This document shows, one piece after another, positions 36,601-50,362 of a DNA stretch of 64,000 bases. Position numbers and translations under genes: made by a program. Within the stretch, counting starts at the first letter, position 1. Each line of letters begins with the position of its first letter. Below the pieces are notes generated by a model. The model saw only the letters and a list, made by a program, of their open reading frames with translations, made no database searches and was not told the origin of the DNA. Source of the stretch: Tamarix chinensis (lineage: Eukaryota > Streptophyta > Magnoliopsida > Caryophyllales > Tamaricaceae); the NCBI GenBank assembly GCA_030549775.1, contig CM060175.1, positions 5,394,564-5,458,563 on the forward strand, written 5' to 3'.

Positions 36601-37565
36601 TAAGACCTTTGATCATTATCATGGGGTGCCTTATAGAACTCAAAACTTGTGTGCTCAAGTTAAACACATTTGTGATCTTGAACCAACTTCCACATACAAG
36701 TCTTGCCTGGATGGTCATGTCTATAATGGCGACAATGGTTGTGTCTAGCCAAGCTCTAGTCACCTCTGCTGTGGTGGTCACCCTTGCTATCTACTATTAA
36801 CCACTTTAACCTCATACACGAGGTTGAAACTTGAAGATCCACTATCATGATGCTAAACTTTTCCCCCATAATCCTGCATCTTGGACTTCCTCTTACCCAA
36901 AATTATAGCCTACACTTGAACCAAAGTGGCAACAACATACACCTCCTCACACAATATAACCAAGTCATGGAAAACCACTATGCCCATAATCCTCCAAAAA
37001 ATGAAATGAGGTCCCTCCTCTAATTAGAAGACTATGGTAACCTCACTAGATACTGTACTTAGTGTAAAGATCAACAACTCTGTAAATAGTGCATGATATT
37101 ATTGCACCCTTAGACTCCTATGAGTCAACTACATGAACTCTTTGAACTTATTCCTCTTGAGGCTCTCATAGAAATGCATTTAAAGTGCTATCTTGAAGTC
37201 CTCTTAGAAAATTGGTGGTCCTCTCAATGTGCAACAACCTAAACACCAAGTGTCCTTTGACTTTCAAAGAAAGTATAAGTGTAAGCTTACTCTCCTCAAC
37301 TATAGGCAGTGAACTACCTCAAATATACTATCAAAGTCTTAAATTCACCCTTATAAGAAAATCAAGTCCTCCTCTCCAACATAAGTAAGTGGGTGATAAG
37401 TGGAAACTCTATAGAGTTAGTCTTCTCCAGTACCCTCCTATGGGTGATACAAAGGTGGTGGCAGCTGAGGATAAGGTGGCGATAGTAGACGTTGAATGAA
37501 CTATATGCAGTCCATGAATGTTCCTTCTAAATGACTAACATGACCATTCATATCCATGTCAAGCT
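36601..37565 (-). pseudogene. Chromovirus-like Ty3/Gypsy gag remnant
   Basis: On the minus strand one frame can be followed from about 37560 to 36830 through several stops. It keeps the pattern of the retrotransposon gag domain: Asp-Thr-Trp followed by a Phe-Lys-x-Ala-Leu stretch, Tyr-x-x-Ser-Leu-Lys-Arg-x-Lys-Phe-x-Glu-Phe, then Val-Gln...Tyr-His-Ala and Phe-Thr-Glu-Leu. The decayed tail down to 36601 should hold the zinc knuckle, but I cannot point to intact Cys residues. It is broken by in-frame TAA/TAG codons. The motif pattern is that of Del/Tekay-type chromoviruses, which are known for long LTRs. It may come from the same group as the solo LTRs in this window, but no LTR is attached. 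Confidence 0.7.
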
Positions 37566-38616
37566 ATCTGTAAAACAAAAAATCATGTTATGATAAAAGT
37601 CCTAGATTCCTAGCACATAAAACACATAGCACAATCAAAGGTCACTTGGGTTATCCATACTCGAACACTCACAAGACTAATATAGGTTTCAAACATTGAG
37701 AAAGAAAGAATGCATTTTCTGGTTAAAACATTTAGGATTGTGAAAATTAAATATATAATTGAAGCATAATTCTCAACAACCAAAAGCTTTAATATGAATT
37801 TGTAACATCTTAATTTTTGGCACTTGAAAATTTCATTTTAAAGAGTTGTTTGCGAAAGCTAAAGTAATAAAACATAGGGTAAGAAATTATATTACCAATT
37901 AGCATTAATCTGACTTAACAAGATAAAAAAAAAGGTTACAAAAGTTAAAGAAAAGGGATACCACAAAGGGACATAAAAGTTCAAGGCATATTTGAATCAA
38001 AAGATTATGGAGAGGATGCCAAACGGTACTAACTTTCAACCCCAAAATACTAGCCAACAAATGGTACTCACAAGCAACCCTACAAAGTTATAACTACCCA
38101 CTAAATAGGTAGGGTACAATAAAATGAAACACATTAGTGCAATGATATTGAGTGAACCACTAAACAATACTTAGCATGCAAAAGTTGCATGGAACTCATA
38201 GAATGTATCGCAAGAGAAATATGGCATAACACATCAAATCATACATATGAGAATATGCTAGATAAGGAATTATCACCAAGGCTACATGCTCAACACCATT
38301 GCACTTAAGCCATAATATGAAACTCAAAAAATCAAAACATGCCAAGGGTGTTCCACAAAGGGAAGCCATAAAATCATTCTTAATCACTTTTTATAATAAT
38401 CACCTCATATCTCATAAATCTCAACCAACCATACTAATATATTCAAAAAGACCACATGTGGGGCATGAAGGCAGACCAAACATAAGTAGGGTACAAAGAC
38501 AACTACCAAATCACAGGTAGGGCACAAAGGCAGCTACCAAACCATAAATATGACATGAAAGAAACTACCTAGCCATAGATAGGTCATGAAAGTAACTATC
38601 AAACCATAGCACGAAC

Positions 38617-41600
38617 TATAATACTCCAAAACCCTAATTTAGGAAATTATAATAAGATAGAAATTTATTTGTGAGATTAATTAAATAAAATATTTTTAAT
38701 AAAATAATGGGAGTAATTAAGACAAAAATGGAGAAACAACGTAGGATTTAATTAGCGAAGATTAGGGTAGTTTGCTAACCAAAATAAAATTAGGAAGATA
38801 TAACCCAAAATTTAGAAATTAATATAAAAGGAAATTTAATTATTTATTTTTACTAATTTTATTATTTCTAAATATTTTAAAAATACCAAAAAGATCCTAA
38901 ATACCTCAACTACCCTATTTTCCTTTTTTCTCTTTTTCCTCTTTCCCTTTTCCACCTTTTTCCTTTTTTTCTTTCTTCTTTTTCTCCTTTTCTTTTTCTC
39001 TTCCTTTCCCTCGGTTGGGCCTTGCTTGTGCGGCCCAACCTCTCCTATCCTCTCTTCCCTTCCCCACACAGAGCCCAGCCTGCTTCCTCCTTTATTTTCT
39101 TTCTATTCTTTTTCCTCGACTGGTTGGCCTAGCCCCTTCTTCTTCCTCCTCCCCTCTCCTCCCTCGCGCTACAGGTCGAGCCTATAAGACTACCACCAGT
39201 CGTCCTCCTCTACCACTGTACTACTCCAAGTTGCTCCCTTCTCTCTTCCCCATCCCTTTCCTTTCCAATTCGAGCTAAACCCACCATGTACCTACCTCCC
39301 CTGCTTGCTTGTTCCTTTTTCTTTTCCCCTATTTGTAGCCTACACCCTGCACCTTCACAAGCTTGTACCAGCCTTCCACCATTAGCCAGTGAGCTCCTGC
39401 CACTCCTAACCCTTTTCATCTTCTCCCTCCCTTGGCCTACAAATACCCCCTCATCGTCCCCCCTTTTCCCCCCTTGACTTTGCCTAGAAAAACCCGACCC
39501 TTCTCACCGTTGCATCTTTAAACGTCGCTCTAGTCGCCGTCGTGCAAAGCCACCTCCCGAAACACCACCCAACTCCTTCCCTACATTACCCTCCATGAAA
39601 CTAAGCCACTTACCAGCCTTAAATCCCCCTATAGAGCTCACTCTAATCGTGTAAAGTGGAGCTGCCCTTTGCACCCCATTGCTACCCCTCTCACCGCCAT
39701 GTGCCACCTCCTCTGCCACAATCACCACCTCCCCTACTACCCACTCAACCCAGTAGACCCTCTTCTACCTTCCCCTACCCTTCCTTTTTTCTTTCTCCAT
39801 CTCCTTCCTCCTCTCTCCTTCTCCACCACTCTCGGCCACCATAGCTACCACCACTTGCGCCACCAACCTACTACGCCACCACCACCACTACAACCCTCTT
39901 AATCTAGAGAGTCCACCACCTCCCTTTCTCTCTTTCACCCTTGTTAGCACCTAAGTATAAATTATTTTGGTATAACTATTATTTTAGCCTTATTATTATT
40001 ACTATTACTATTACTACTACTACTACTACTACTATTATTATTCTACCATTATCATCATTATTACTATTATCACTATAATAGCCCTATTTTGGTTAATGCT
40101 ACAACTAGTGTATTTGTTAGCCACTTCAATGATAATACCCTTATTAATACTACTAAAACTAGTATTATCATTATTATCACTAATACTAGTTCTTGCTAAA
40201 GGTAAATTAAGGAATAACAAAAGTAATAAGAGGGAAGTTAACCCTAGTGTTTCCCTCTTATAGGCAAAACAAGTCCAACCCCTAAGGATGTATAGGAACG
40301 TACTCTAAGTCCGGTATCATTTTAGGTAAGGATATGGTTAAGGCCTAATATGTGTATTATGTGTTATGTGTGTTCATTATATGTGTGTACCTTATGTGTT
40401 ATGGATTATACACTTGTAGCGTAGTATGCTAAGCATGGAGCTAAGGTAAGTTGTATGTATTTCTATGGCATGTGGAGTATGGTAATGTAACTTGTGTTGT
40501 ACTTATATATAGTGGCCCTATATGGCATGCATACCTGGAACCCTAAGTAATAAGATGAGGTTGTGGGGAAATGAGAGAAGTAAAGAAAGGGAAGTGATAA
40601 GAGGGAAGTGAGAAATATTTGTGTATCTCATGACCTATGGGTGGATAAATAAAAGGATAATATAAATAAAATAATATGATGGAATAAATCTTGCATGGGG
40701 AGTGTAAGGCTTGCATGGGATGGTTATTCCTTGCATGGAGATGACCTTTACGTGAAAAAAGTTGACCTGAGGGCTAAGTAAGGTAAGGGAAGAGTATTTG
40801 GGCTAATTGGAGTACATATGTGAAAAATAGTACGTAGGTTGGTATAAGGGTGCATGGAGGACTTAGCTAGGGCTTATGAGGAAACCCTAAGTGGGAGAAG
40901 TGTGCGAGGAAGGAAAAACTAATGGGAATGGTTAAAGTGTGGAATTAGAATGGAAGGGTGTCACCTTGAGGGGGAGTAGGTCAAGTGGAAAGGTGTTTAG
41001 TTGATGAGGGGATGACATAAAAGAAAGGTGAAGTACTAGGGTTTGGGGGACGAACTAGGGTTTTCATGGTCACATGTGAAAGATGGGTAGTGAAGTTGTG
41101 ATGTTGGGTGTGGTTTGAGTGGAGTGGTAGTTTTGGTAGCAAAAAGAAGCATGGGTTGTGTAGGATGGGGATAAGTAAGGCCACATAGGCCAAATTAGGG
41201 TTTCGGAGGGAAACCCTAGAGGGCGATGATGAGTCAAAATGGAGTTATGGGGAGTGGGCCTTGATCCACGTGTAGGAGACTTTGGGTTTTTCATGGTGAG
41301 TGGGAAAAGGTGAGGAAGAAGTCTTGGAGTCCTGGGGTGTGTAAAGGTCTCAAGATATGGGATAGGGCTTTTTAGGAAAACTAGGGCAAGGGGTGAGAAT
41401 GGAAAGTCTAGTTAGGTCATGCATGTTTAGTCTGGGTTGTGTGTGGAATAAGATACGGGTAAAACACTAAACACATAAAGTGAAAGATTATTGAGTTGGG
41501 CCCGGTGAGGATAATTTTCGGTCCACCAGCTATAATAGTGGTCAGGTGCATTCCGTTTTGTGGAATGATATCCGATCCACTGGCTATAATAGCAGTCAGG

Positions 41601-42545
41601 TGTGTTCTATCCTGTGGAGTGTTTCCTAGTCCACGAGCTATAATAGTGGGAGTCCTGAGCTCGATGAACCAAATCTTATATGGAATTGAATCAAGGAAAG
41701 ATACTAACCACTTACAGTAGAACACCACGTGAGTCGGGGCCAGTGAGGATAATTTCTAATCCACCAGCTATAATAGTGGTAAGGTGCGTTTTGGCCTATG
41801 GAGTGATATCCGGTCCACCGACTATAATAGTGGTCAGGTATGTTTTGCCCTGTGGAGTGTTTTTTTGGTCCACCGGCTATAATAATGGGGTCCCCGTACT
41901 CACGCAGAAATAATATGGGAAATGCATAAGACTAAAATAATGGCCTATGTCTCAAATGATGTTATGAACTTGAATTGAGTATTATATGCCTTATTTATCT
42001 GTGTCTACTTGCATGGCCTCATCCATATGGTTACCTTATTCAGTATGTTGCGTACTGATCACCCGTTTTATGGGTGCTGCTCATTTCCACAAGCAACGGC
42101 TCCTTTTAAACTGGTGCAAGTAAGAGATGTTATGTATGATGCCTATGACACATTCGATGTGTTGGGTGGGGCTGAGTGATGACCTGTTGGACTTGGCATG
42201 GGGCCCTAGAGCGAGTATCATCCAAACTCATCTTTTTCCAATTTTTATCTTATCTTGCTATTTGTATCGTCCTTTCCCCTCGGGGGGCTCTAACTTTGTA
42301 TTAGTTTTCTATTCTGTGATGACTCTTTACTTGCGCATTCTGATTTTCCTTTCAATCATGAATTATTCAAATCATTATGACTTTATATCCTAATCAATTT
42401 TATGACTCGTGAAATTCTAGCCTTGTGGTTGGTGCGAGACTGGCCAGGGGCCAGGCTTGTGCTTATCACGGCGGTAGCACCCGCTATTTGGTGAATGATT
42501 TTAATTAAATGAAAATTTTCAACTGTAAAATTTAGGGGTGTTACA
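38617..42545 (+). mobile_element. B3: B-family solo LTR nested in F4
   Basis: It starts TATAATACTCCAAAACC and ends GGGGTGTTACA, 3929 bp, uninterrupted. The flanks CGAAC (38612-38616) and TGAAT (42546-42550) differ only by two C/T changes. It is inserted inside the tandem-unit array of F4. It is colinear with B2: a pyrimidine tract (38920-39010), CCACC-rich DNA (39700-39930), an ATT-type microsatellite, the ACATAAAGTGAAAGA box (41473-41488), two blocks of GGTCCACC...TATAATAGTGG units (41518-41655, 41755-41890), a GTTGCGTACTGATCACCC palindrome region (42040-42070), and the shared 3' end. Confidence 0.85.
39985..40040 (+). repeat. ATT/ACT microsatellite in B3
   Basis: Short runs of ATT and ACT units lie at the B-family position also occupied by three-base repeats in B1 and B2. 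Confidence 0.85.
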
Positions 42546-45500
42546 TGAATAGCTACCAACCCATAGGTAGGGCACGAACTACCAGACCATAGGTAGGGGT
42601 ACCAAATCATAGATAAGGAACAAAGATAGCTATCAAACACTGATAGGACACAAAGATAGCTACTAAACCATAGGTAGGCTACAAAAGTAACTTTTGAACC
42701 ATAAGTAGGGTACGACAATAACTATCAAATATAAATAGGGCACAAAGGAAACTATGAACTCACTGATCCAAAAATTAATCTCAATGGCTTATAATATTTA
42801 CTTCTATTTTAACCACTCAATGGGAGATAATATCAACCTAGAGACATTAAGATACTCCAATTATATCAGCATACAAAAGAAACATAATATTGTACTGAAT
42901 ATTAACCCAAGCACACTAAAGTACCATGGTCATACTAGCACACAAAGGAAGTATAATGCCCTACCAACAATGATATTTAATCTAAAAGTATGCATAGCTT
43001 CTAAGAAGTTCGAAGAGCTAAGTAGATTAAGATATAGGGCTTGAATGAGCATTGAGGCACACTAATAAAATCCAAACCAACCTATGGGCTAAACCACATC
43101 TTTAGGGTATATACCCCTAACGAGTTGTTGTTCCTGATCTAGATGTCTTTCACTTTAAATATTAGTATTTTATCTGGTAATCACAAATATCACCATGCAT
43201 AACAAATTCTTAATTTCATACTTAATAACTTTTCATCATTTTTGAGTATTCAAGTCAACCTGAGGGTCAACGTTCAAACCAAATTCAAAGTAAGCACTAA
43301 GGTTAACCTAACAATCTACGAAAGTTATCCTAAGTTCATTATTCAAATCTAGGCACCTTAGGTCTAAATGACCAAAATGTCCTTAAAACCATAATTACCA
43401 TGATATTATCCATTTAAATGCTAACTTTATTTTACTAACAATTTCTCATAAAAAGGATAAAATATGATAATTGAAATATTTTAGCATGTAGGTAAATTTT
43501 AAGACATGGTTATTTTACCTCTACACATGAATAAGTATATAAATCCCTAACATGAATTCTAACATATCATAACTCACATTCTTTTATAATTAACATCATA
43601 TAGCACATGCTAAGCATACAGGTCAAAATAATATAAGCATGGTATACTTAAAAGATAATTCTACTCTTAGGTCATATGAATATTAATCATGGGGAAATAA
43701 ACCTAAATATGGTCAACCTATCACGTTTTATATTGGCGTCCTCATACATGTTGCATAATTAATTCACAACATTAAACCTATTATATCATGATTTTGTACA
43801 CTTAATATAATAACAATTTACATGCTTGAGATACATAATTTTATGCTAGCATAATTAAAGAAATAAATACAACATAACATAATTGAAACCCTAATATGTT
43901 ATTATAGAATTTTAATATTCTTAGTAGAGCATATAGTTACCTCTTAATTCCAGCAAAAATAGCAAAAATGTTATCAACCTGACACAGACTTTAGCCTTTA
44001 CTATAAATCCTTCTTCGGAAAAAAAAATTAATATATCAAATTAGAAAATAGCACAACTAATAATAATAATTAACAACAATGGAGAACTGGAACCTAACTA
44101 CACTAAGAGGATTTGTGTGAGGTAGTTATGCACCAAGGGTTGGCAATAAAGAGTTTCTCGCACTACTATTAGGCAATGTGAGGTCTTCATATTAGGGGGA
44201 TGATGGTTTGCAATAGAAAATCATTGTGCTTGAGTTAAATTATGTGATAGGGAACACCATATGGGGCTCGACTATGTAAATGGTAGACATAGCAGGGGTG
44301 GTTGTGTGAACTAGTCATGTTAAAGGGTTGGGGTAAGTGTGAGATTTAAGAATAAAGGGAGGTAGTAATATGGGAGGTTAACACTTTCTAGGTTGGTTTA
44401 CATAAGGTTTGCACGTAGAAGGTGGAGGTAAGTGCAAGTATAAGGGGAAAAAAGGGATGTTTTACAAAAGATTTGATGTTAGACAGTGTGTATGGTTGTA
44501 AAAATAGGTGATGTAAGGTTAGGAAAGATTTTCAAAATGATTTGGAAGAAGGTCGGGAGGTGATGCTATATGAGGATAAATGAAGCTAGGGCAATTGTGT
44601 AGGTTAGGAGGTTTCGGGGTGGTTATGGTGTTGCAAAGTTGGTGGTTACAATGATGCATAAGTTAGAAAACACGGAGAAAAAGTGATGCAGGAGCAAATG
44701 GTCAAGACTTAGCATTTATTATTATGGAACCTATTATCTTCTATTTATATAGTATCCCTTATAAATTTTAAGGCAAATGGATGACTATATTGCTAGTTAT
44801 GGACAAAACTTGCAAAACAAGTCACTAGCGATGGAGGCGTGTGCATGACATGCATGGATGGCAAAAATGTGTTGCATGGAAGGGCTGAATGTGGTATTTG
44901 CATGAGGAGACTGCAATAAACAATTTATATGTGTAATATGGAGCAGTATCACATTGATAATTTCTAAAAGGATAAAAAAAAAGTCGAATTAGTAAAAAAG
45001 TAGCTTAATTCTATCTTTTAGGGTTATCTTATTCTATCTTTTGAGTGTGTTTAGAGTAGGGACCAAGCTAATGTTTTTTTTTGACAATTCTTATCAAATT
45101 TTTAGGAGGATTATTTTGTAATATTAAGGAGGTCCAATGGTTATAAAAACCATAGGAAATACATGACACAAAAGAAATAAAAAATTGATAAAATTACAAG
45201 CTTTGCTTAATTGAATTCTATATGAGTTCTTCTCAATATTAATCAATTATATGTGAGTAATTATTATTGAAACCATTAATTTATTTATCTATGTGAATTA
45301 GAGATTAAGATCTATCCTATAAACCCTCCACAAACCAATGCCATTCTAAAGCCTAAATGCCATATACAATCGCCATCATCATCATCTTCAACATTCATCT
45401 TAAACATATTTTCTTACTTAATTTTATCTATTTTCAAACCTAAGATAATAATAATATTATTATCAAATGATAATCCTAAAAATCTTAAATTCATAATCTA

Positions 45501-46180
45501 ATCAGCAAATCATCATATTTACAACCATTCATCATCATAATATTCATATCAATACTAAACCCTAATAATAAGCACTAACCCTAACCTACGAACCAAACAA
45601 TTCTAAACCCGTCATCATTCGAGCATTATTACCATTATCTCTTCTTTATCAAATTATCATCATCATCATATTTTCATCACTTTCGAATCACTATATTCCT
45701 TTTACAGCCCTAACTATCCCATAATACCACCCAAACCATAAGTGTAAATTCCTACACACGTCAAAAAGAAGGAAAAGGAGAAAGGCGGAAGGAGGAATAA
45801 GTATAAAGGGAGAAGGATAGGTTTGGGTAATGATAGAATGAGAAAAAAAGAAGATGAAAGAGAAAAGGAGAAGTATAGGAGGTTTTTGCATGCAAAGGAG
45901 AATACATGAGGGGTGGCTAGGTTGTAAAAAAATGGAGGAGCTAGAGTGAGTTGATGTATAAGACAGGCAGAGGTTGAGATAGTGCAGAGGTAAGGGGGAA
46001 GGTTGCATGAAAAGCAATATGTAAGGGGTTGAGCATTGGGTCAGGATTTTGTTTGGTTTAGGTTTAATTTAGTTGGCAAAGCAAAATTAAGAAGACAACC
46101 AATTAGGGTGAGGGGAAAAGAAAAGAAAGAGTTAGGGTGCAATATTTAAATAATGGTTGGGGTTAATAACAAGTGTTACA

Positions 46181-46685
46181 ATTTACTTTTCTAGAGTTGA
46201 GTAAAGTAAAAATGCCACAACACTTAGAATATTTACATAATGTATATAAATCAAAATGAAGGAAAATTTTAGAACATTTTTTACATGAAAAAGACTCCCT
46301 TATATAATCATAATTTACAAACAACTCATATATCCTCCCATAGGATTCACAAATTTTAACACAACCCTCTAATATACCATAAATAATACCATATGCAAAA
46401 ATCAATAATAAACTCCATTGTTTCACACATATAACACTAGCCATATCTCTAGTGTTGCTAAGCCCATTTTAAATCATTTTTACATAATATTATTACTTAT
46501 GTTAGCTATATTAACCTCAAATAATCATATGTCACACTTATCACATTTTTGCCTAAATAATACTTGCACAACCTCAAAACCCTAAAATTAATCCAAACTG
46601 ACCATTTTACCCCAATATCACCTAAATACCTCAAAACTTTGTACTAAGATAATTTAATCCATGCTTAGCCAAATCCTAACTTACT
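46181..46685. other. Unassigned spacer between F4 and the Copia element
   Basis: This is AT-rich and degenerate, with no convincing open frame. It is probably the continuation of the sequence into which F4 was inserted (compare 37566-37800). No domain or repeat match within the window was found. Confidence 0.35.
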
Positions 46686-48215
46686 TGTTTACCTCATAGG
46701 TCATTTGATCTTTGTTATGATGATATCAAACTTAATTATGAATTTGACATATCTTGTTTAAGTGTGTATATATATCATAGAAAACCATAGAGTACTAAAA
46801 ACTTACCTAAGTGAAGGAGTAATAATGAGATCAATTTTGTAAATCATATTTTAAGCATAAGTTAAAGATTAACAAGACAAAAAAAACACTTTTAGCCTTA
46901 AGTGATATCTCTAAGTCTTAGATTTTTCTTATAATTTATTAACTTGTTGAGTAATTATATTTTTTAATTTTTAAATATTTTTAACTATATTCAAAAACAT
47001 CATTTTGAAATTTTTGAAAATGGTTTCATGTATCAAGCATACTTCCAAGTGTTTACGCAAAAATATGTTCAAAATCAGTCTTTTCTTAAACCCTTTTGCT
47101 TATGATACAAATTTAATGATTCATCAAAACTTCCACGGACATTATTTTTAGTTGAATAATACCTCTTTGGAAATATTAAGATGTTTAATTTACAACAAAA
47201 AAAGAATACTACACTCAATTTTGATTTATCTAGCTGAAGTTATGGTCTTTTTTGTATAGGTGTATGGTGCTAAGAATTATTTCACTAATCAACTAGTTTT
47301 AAAACCATCAACTATTTTCCACATATATCGGCTAGTTTGAAAACTAATCGATTGACTTATTTTTTTTTAAGAATATATTTTAGCTTCAACTTTAAGATAT
47401 CAATTGGTCTATCAAATGAATCAATTAAATTGAATACTAATAAAATAATTTACTTTCCAAAAATATATTTTTAGCCTTGCCTTTAATGCATCAACATGTT
47501 AGATAATTCGATCAAGTTTTTTGTGAAATCAATCAAATGGCCTAGATGTTAGAGACATTTTATTTTTGGGGAGTAATTTTAACACCTTACATGACATGTT
47601 TTGATTTCTCTTATCTTTTTAGAACTATATACAAGAGTTGTTAGAATTTAATAAACATTAATGAAGCATGCACAACTTTTATAAAAATATCATTTGTATA
47701 TCTTACAAAAATCAAAGAGTGTTTTTATTTTACACTTTAAAATCTCAATCAAACTTCTCTAGTGCTTTATCTGCTTTTCATATATAGCTAGAGTGTCCAT
47801 ACACTTGTAACTTTTATTTCTCTATCTACATTAAGATCGATATTAGTGATTACTCATTGTATATGTTATCTAGTGAATATTTTTGTTGTATTCATTCATA
47901 CTCATCATCTCAAACAGAAGTGACATGTGGTGTGTTGTATAGCATTCATAAGAGAGGTTATTGAGATTGTAGTATCATAAACCTAGTAGAGCGATCATCA
48001 TCAAACTTCCATTATAAATAAATAGAGATTTAAATAAAAAGGTAAAACCTTTTGGTAATGGATGTGAAGAAACCTTGTTGGAAATTCTTGAACCACTATA
48101 AATTATATGTTTATTATTAGTAATATCCTGTACAATTTTCTCACAAATTCTTATTGTGGCATAATGGTTACATTATATTGTATTCACTTCTCTATAATAT
48201 CCATGTGGACTTTCA
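46686..48215 (+). mobile_element. Left LTR of a SIRE/Maximus-like Ty1/Copia element
   Basis: It starts TGTTTACCTCAT and ends GGACTTTCA, 1530 bp, followed immediately by a primer site. Its first 650 or so bp match 57836-58510, including the shared stretches AAATCATATTTTAAGCA, GTGATATCTCTAAGTCTTAG and TCTTTTCTTAA. Long LTRs of this size and the nearby gag and 3' end are typical of SIRE-type Copia elements. It also contains several CTAATCGATTG-type motifs (47280-47540). Confidence 0.8.
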
Positions 48216-48233
48216 ATTAGTATTAAAGATTGG
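48216..48233 (+). other. Primer-binding site of the Copia element (worn)
   Basis: ATTAGTATTAAAGATTGG follows the LTR directly and corresponds to the common ATTGGTATCAGAGCTTGG site for tRNA-Met, with a few changes. Confidence 0.65.
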
Positions 48234-48279
48234 GGCTTCATCAAATTGATCTAACAATCAAAACTTAAAATCCTCAAAG

Positions 48280-49260
48280 TATGGATATCTTTATGAATGG
48301 TACCTTGGCCCCATCAAGGCCTCAATTATTTCTTGGAGAAAACTTTAGGCTTTGGAATTTGGAGATTAGAAGATTCTTCAAATCATAAAATTAACACCTT
48401 TAGTTCATCATTCTACATGGTCTGATCAATATTAAAAAAAAAAAATCCTTTATTAATGGTGGTTGACAAACCAGTTGAATAATGGATAGAGTTTAATAAA
48501 AAAAGGTCCACCTTGAATGAAAAAGTTATCTTGGTGCTCTATTGTAACCATAGAGAAAATGTATTTGAGCACATCCTATAATGCACCACTGCTAAAGAAA
48601 TTTTAAAAATATTGAATATCACTTATGGTAGTAAAAAGGAAAAAGAAATTCCACATTTTTGCTTCATTGTTATAAATGATGACATTTCAAGAGAAAGGGA
48701 AGAAGTAACAAATTTCTTACCTAACTCTCAAAATAAATTGTATGATATTGACGATCATTGCTTACAACATTTTTGAGATTATGACTTGTCAAAATTTTGA
48801 GTTAAATAAATTATTTCACCACTTATTCACAAAGCATATAAAATTAAAGATTGAATATTGAAAATAAATAGTTTTTATTTGTGGTTAAAAGCTTGAAAAT
48901 TGAATTAGATTAAAAACTTGAAATGATTGAAAATTATTATGCGAAAGATTGTAAATATATTAGAAACAACCTCCATCAATACAAAATGAGACTTCAATTT
49001 CCTTCTTAAAAAATAACTTGGATTCTAAATAATTAAATTTTTATTGATAATTCATTCAAGACTAATGCTTATGGACCCCAAAGGATATGGGTACCATTAT
49101 CATGCATTTGAAATTTTATTGTAGGGGATAAGAAGATGATGAAGAGGAGTTTGAAGGATCAAATGAAAATTACAACATCAAAGCATTTCGTCTTCTTTGT
49201 AAAACATAAGGGAATACATGTGAATTTTTCTAGCTCCAAGTTGGTATTCTCCATTTTTAT
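48280..49260 (+). pseudogene. Copia gag / start of pol, remnant
   Basis: From an ATG near 48293 a frame reads about 32 codons of a Copia gag N-terminus (a Phe-Leu-Gly-Glu-Asn-Phe...Leu-Trp-x-Leu-Glu-Ile pattern) before a stop. Further on, with frame slips, the Lys-Lys-Arg-Ser-Thr-Leu-Asn segment and the Ala-Lys-Glu-Ile-Leu...Tyr-Gly pattern of UBN2-type gag are seen (48480-48660). Near 49060-49110 is an Ile-Trp-Val-Pro segment like that found just before the integrase region. Stops and shifts throughout make it non-functional. No reverse transcriptase domain is left in the window. Confidence 0.65.
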
Positions 49261-50362
49261 ACTAAATTATATTTAATATGAAATATTACATGATATGATG
49301 ACCAACATGTTCATTTACAGGCCTCAGTTGAATTTGGCTTATGAAAATTGAGCATTATTCATTATTAAAATGCCATTTTTTAATGGATGTTTGATTTAAA
49401 AGAAATCATATTTATGTGCCCTTGATACGTGTTGATATGATTCTATAATGACTTACATGATTGGTGTTTAACATGCTTAATTTAAGTGTAAAAATGCACA
49501 TTTGATTCTAGGATTTAATCATTTTTCATGCTTGAATTAAGTGTTGGAATCATGTTGAGACTAGTCGATTGGTCCATAAACTAATCAATATGCCATAGGA
49601 AACCATCAACGTACCCTTCTAAAACAAGTCTATGGGTGTGTCATTTTTATTCCTTTAAAATGGGCTATAATAGTCTATAAGTTTCTCAAACCGATCAACT
49701 AAATTGAAGAATAGTCAATGGGCTTGCTAAAGTGGTCAATTAGCTCATCTAGAATATAAAAGGCCTCATCAATGTTGTTCTCACTTTCTCTACATTTTTT
49801 TTTATAATCTAACTTGATTTATTAATCTCGATAAATGATAACTCTAAATGGAAAAGAAAAAAAATTCCTTGTCATGATCTCCAATTCATCATATTATTGA
49901 CAAATTAATCATTGTATGGATCATTCATCCCAGTTCTCATTTTCCTTTTGCTTTATGTCTACTATATAAAATGGAAACATGTGATAAGTTATTATGTAAT
50001 GACTTTCAATATGGAACTATTATTGCACTCCCATGTTGATATTTGATCATTTTGAGGAACACTCTTTTTTATTTGCATAATATTTACCCACATCAACTGT
50101 CTAATTGATTAGATTAGTCAACTCGTGTGACTTCGGATTTCATCTTTATATCATAAAGTTTTTGCCTAAATCTTTGAAACATATTGATAATGTGCACTTC
50201 ATTACTACATACACATGCAATATCTCATGTGCCTTATATCAACAGATTTGAGTTGTTTACTTGAATATTGATATCGATATCTCTACTTTAAATGTCTGTG
50301 TTTTTTTTTTAAGATGGTAGTGTCTTTGATAATTTTCATTTTGATATTGCTCATAATATTTC
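49261..50362 (+). mobile_element. Copia internal region, decayed
   Basis: This lies between the pol start and the C2 insertion. It has no recognisable domain and must contain large deletions, since protease, integrase core and reverse transcriptase are missing. A small cluster of CGATTGG-type motifs lies at 49560-49745. Confidence 0.4.

Larger units (their letters stand above)
37801..46180 (-). mobile_element. F4: F-family solo LTR, interrupted by B3
   Basis: This minus-strand copy has ends TGTAACATC (37801) and GTGTTACA (46180). Without B3 it is about 4.45 kb. If the boundaries are set one base inward, AATTT is found at both junctions (37797-37801 and 46180-46184). It carries complements of F landmarks: GGTAGGGCACAAAGGCAGCTACC-type tandem units on both sides of B3 (38440-38610, 42550-42740), ACCCCTAA and CTTTCACTTTAAA (43100-43160), and an outer end matching F3. 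Confidence 0.75.
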
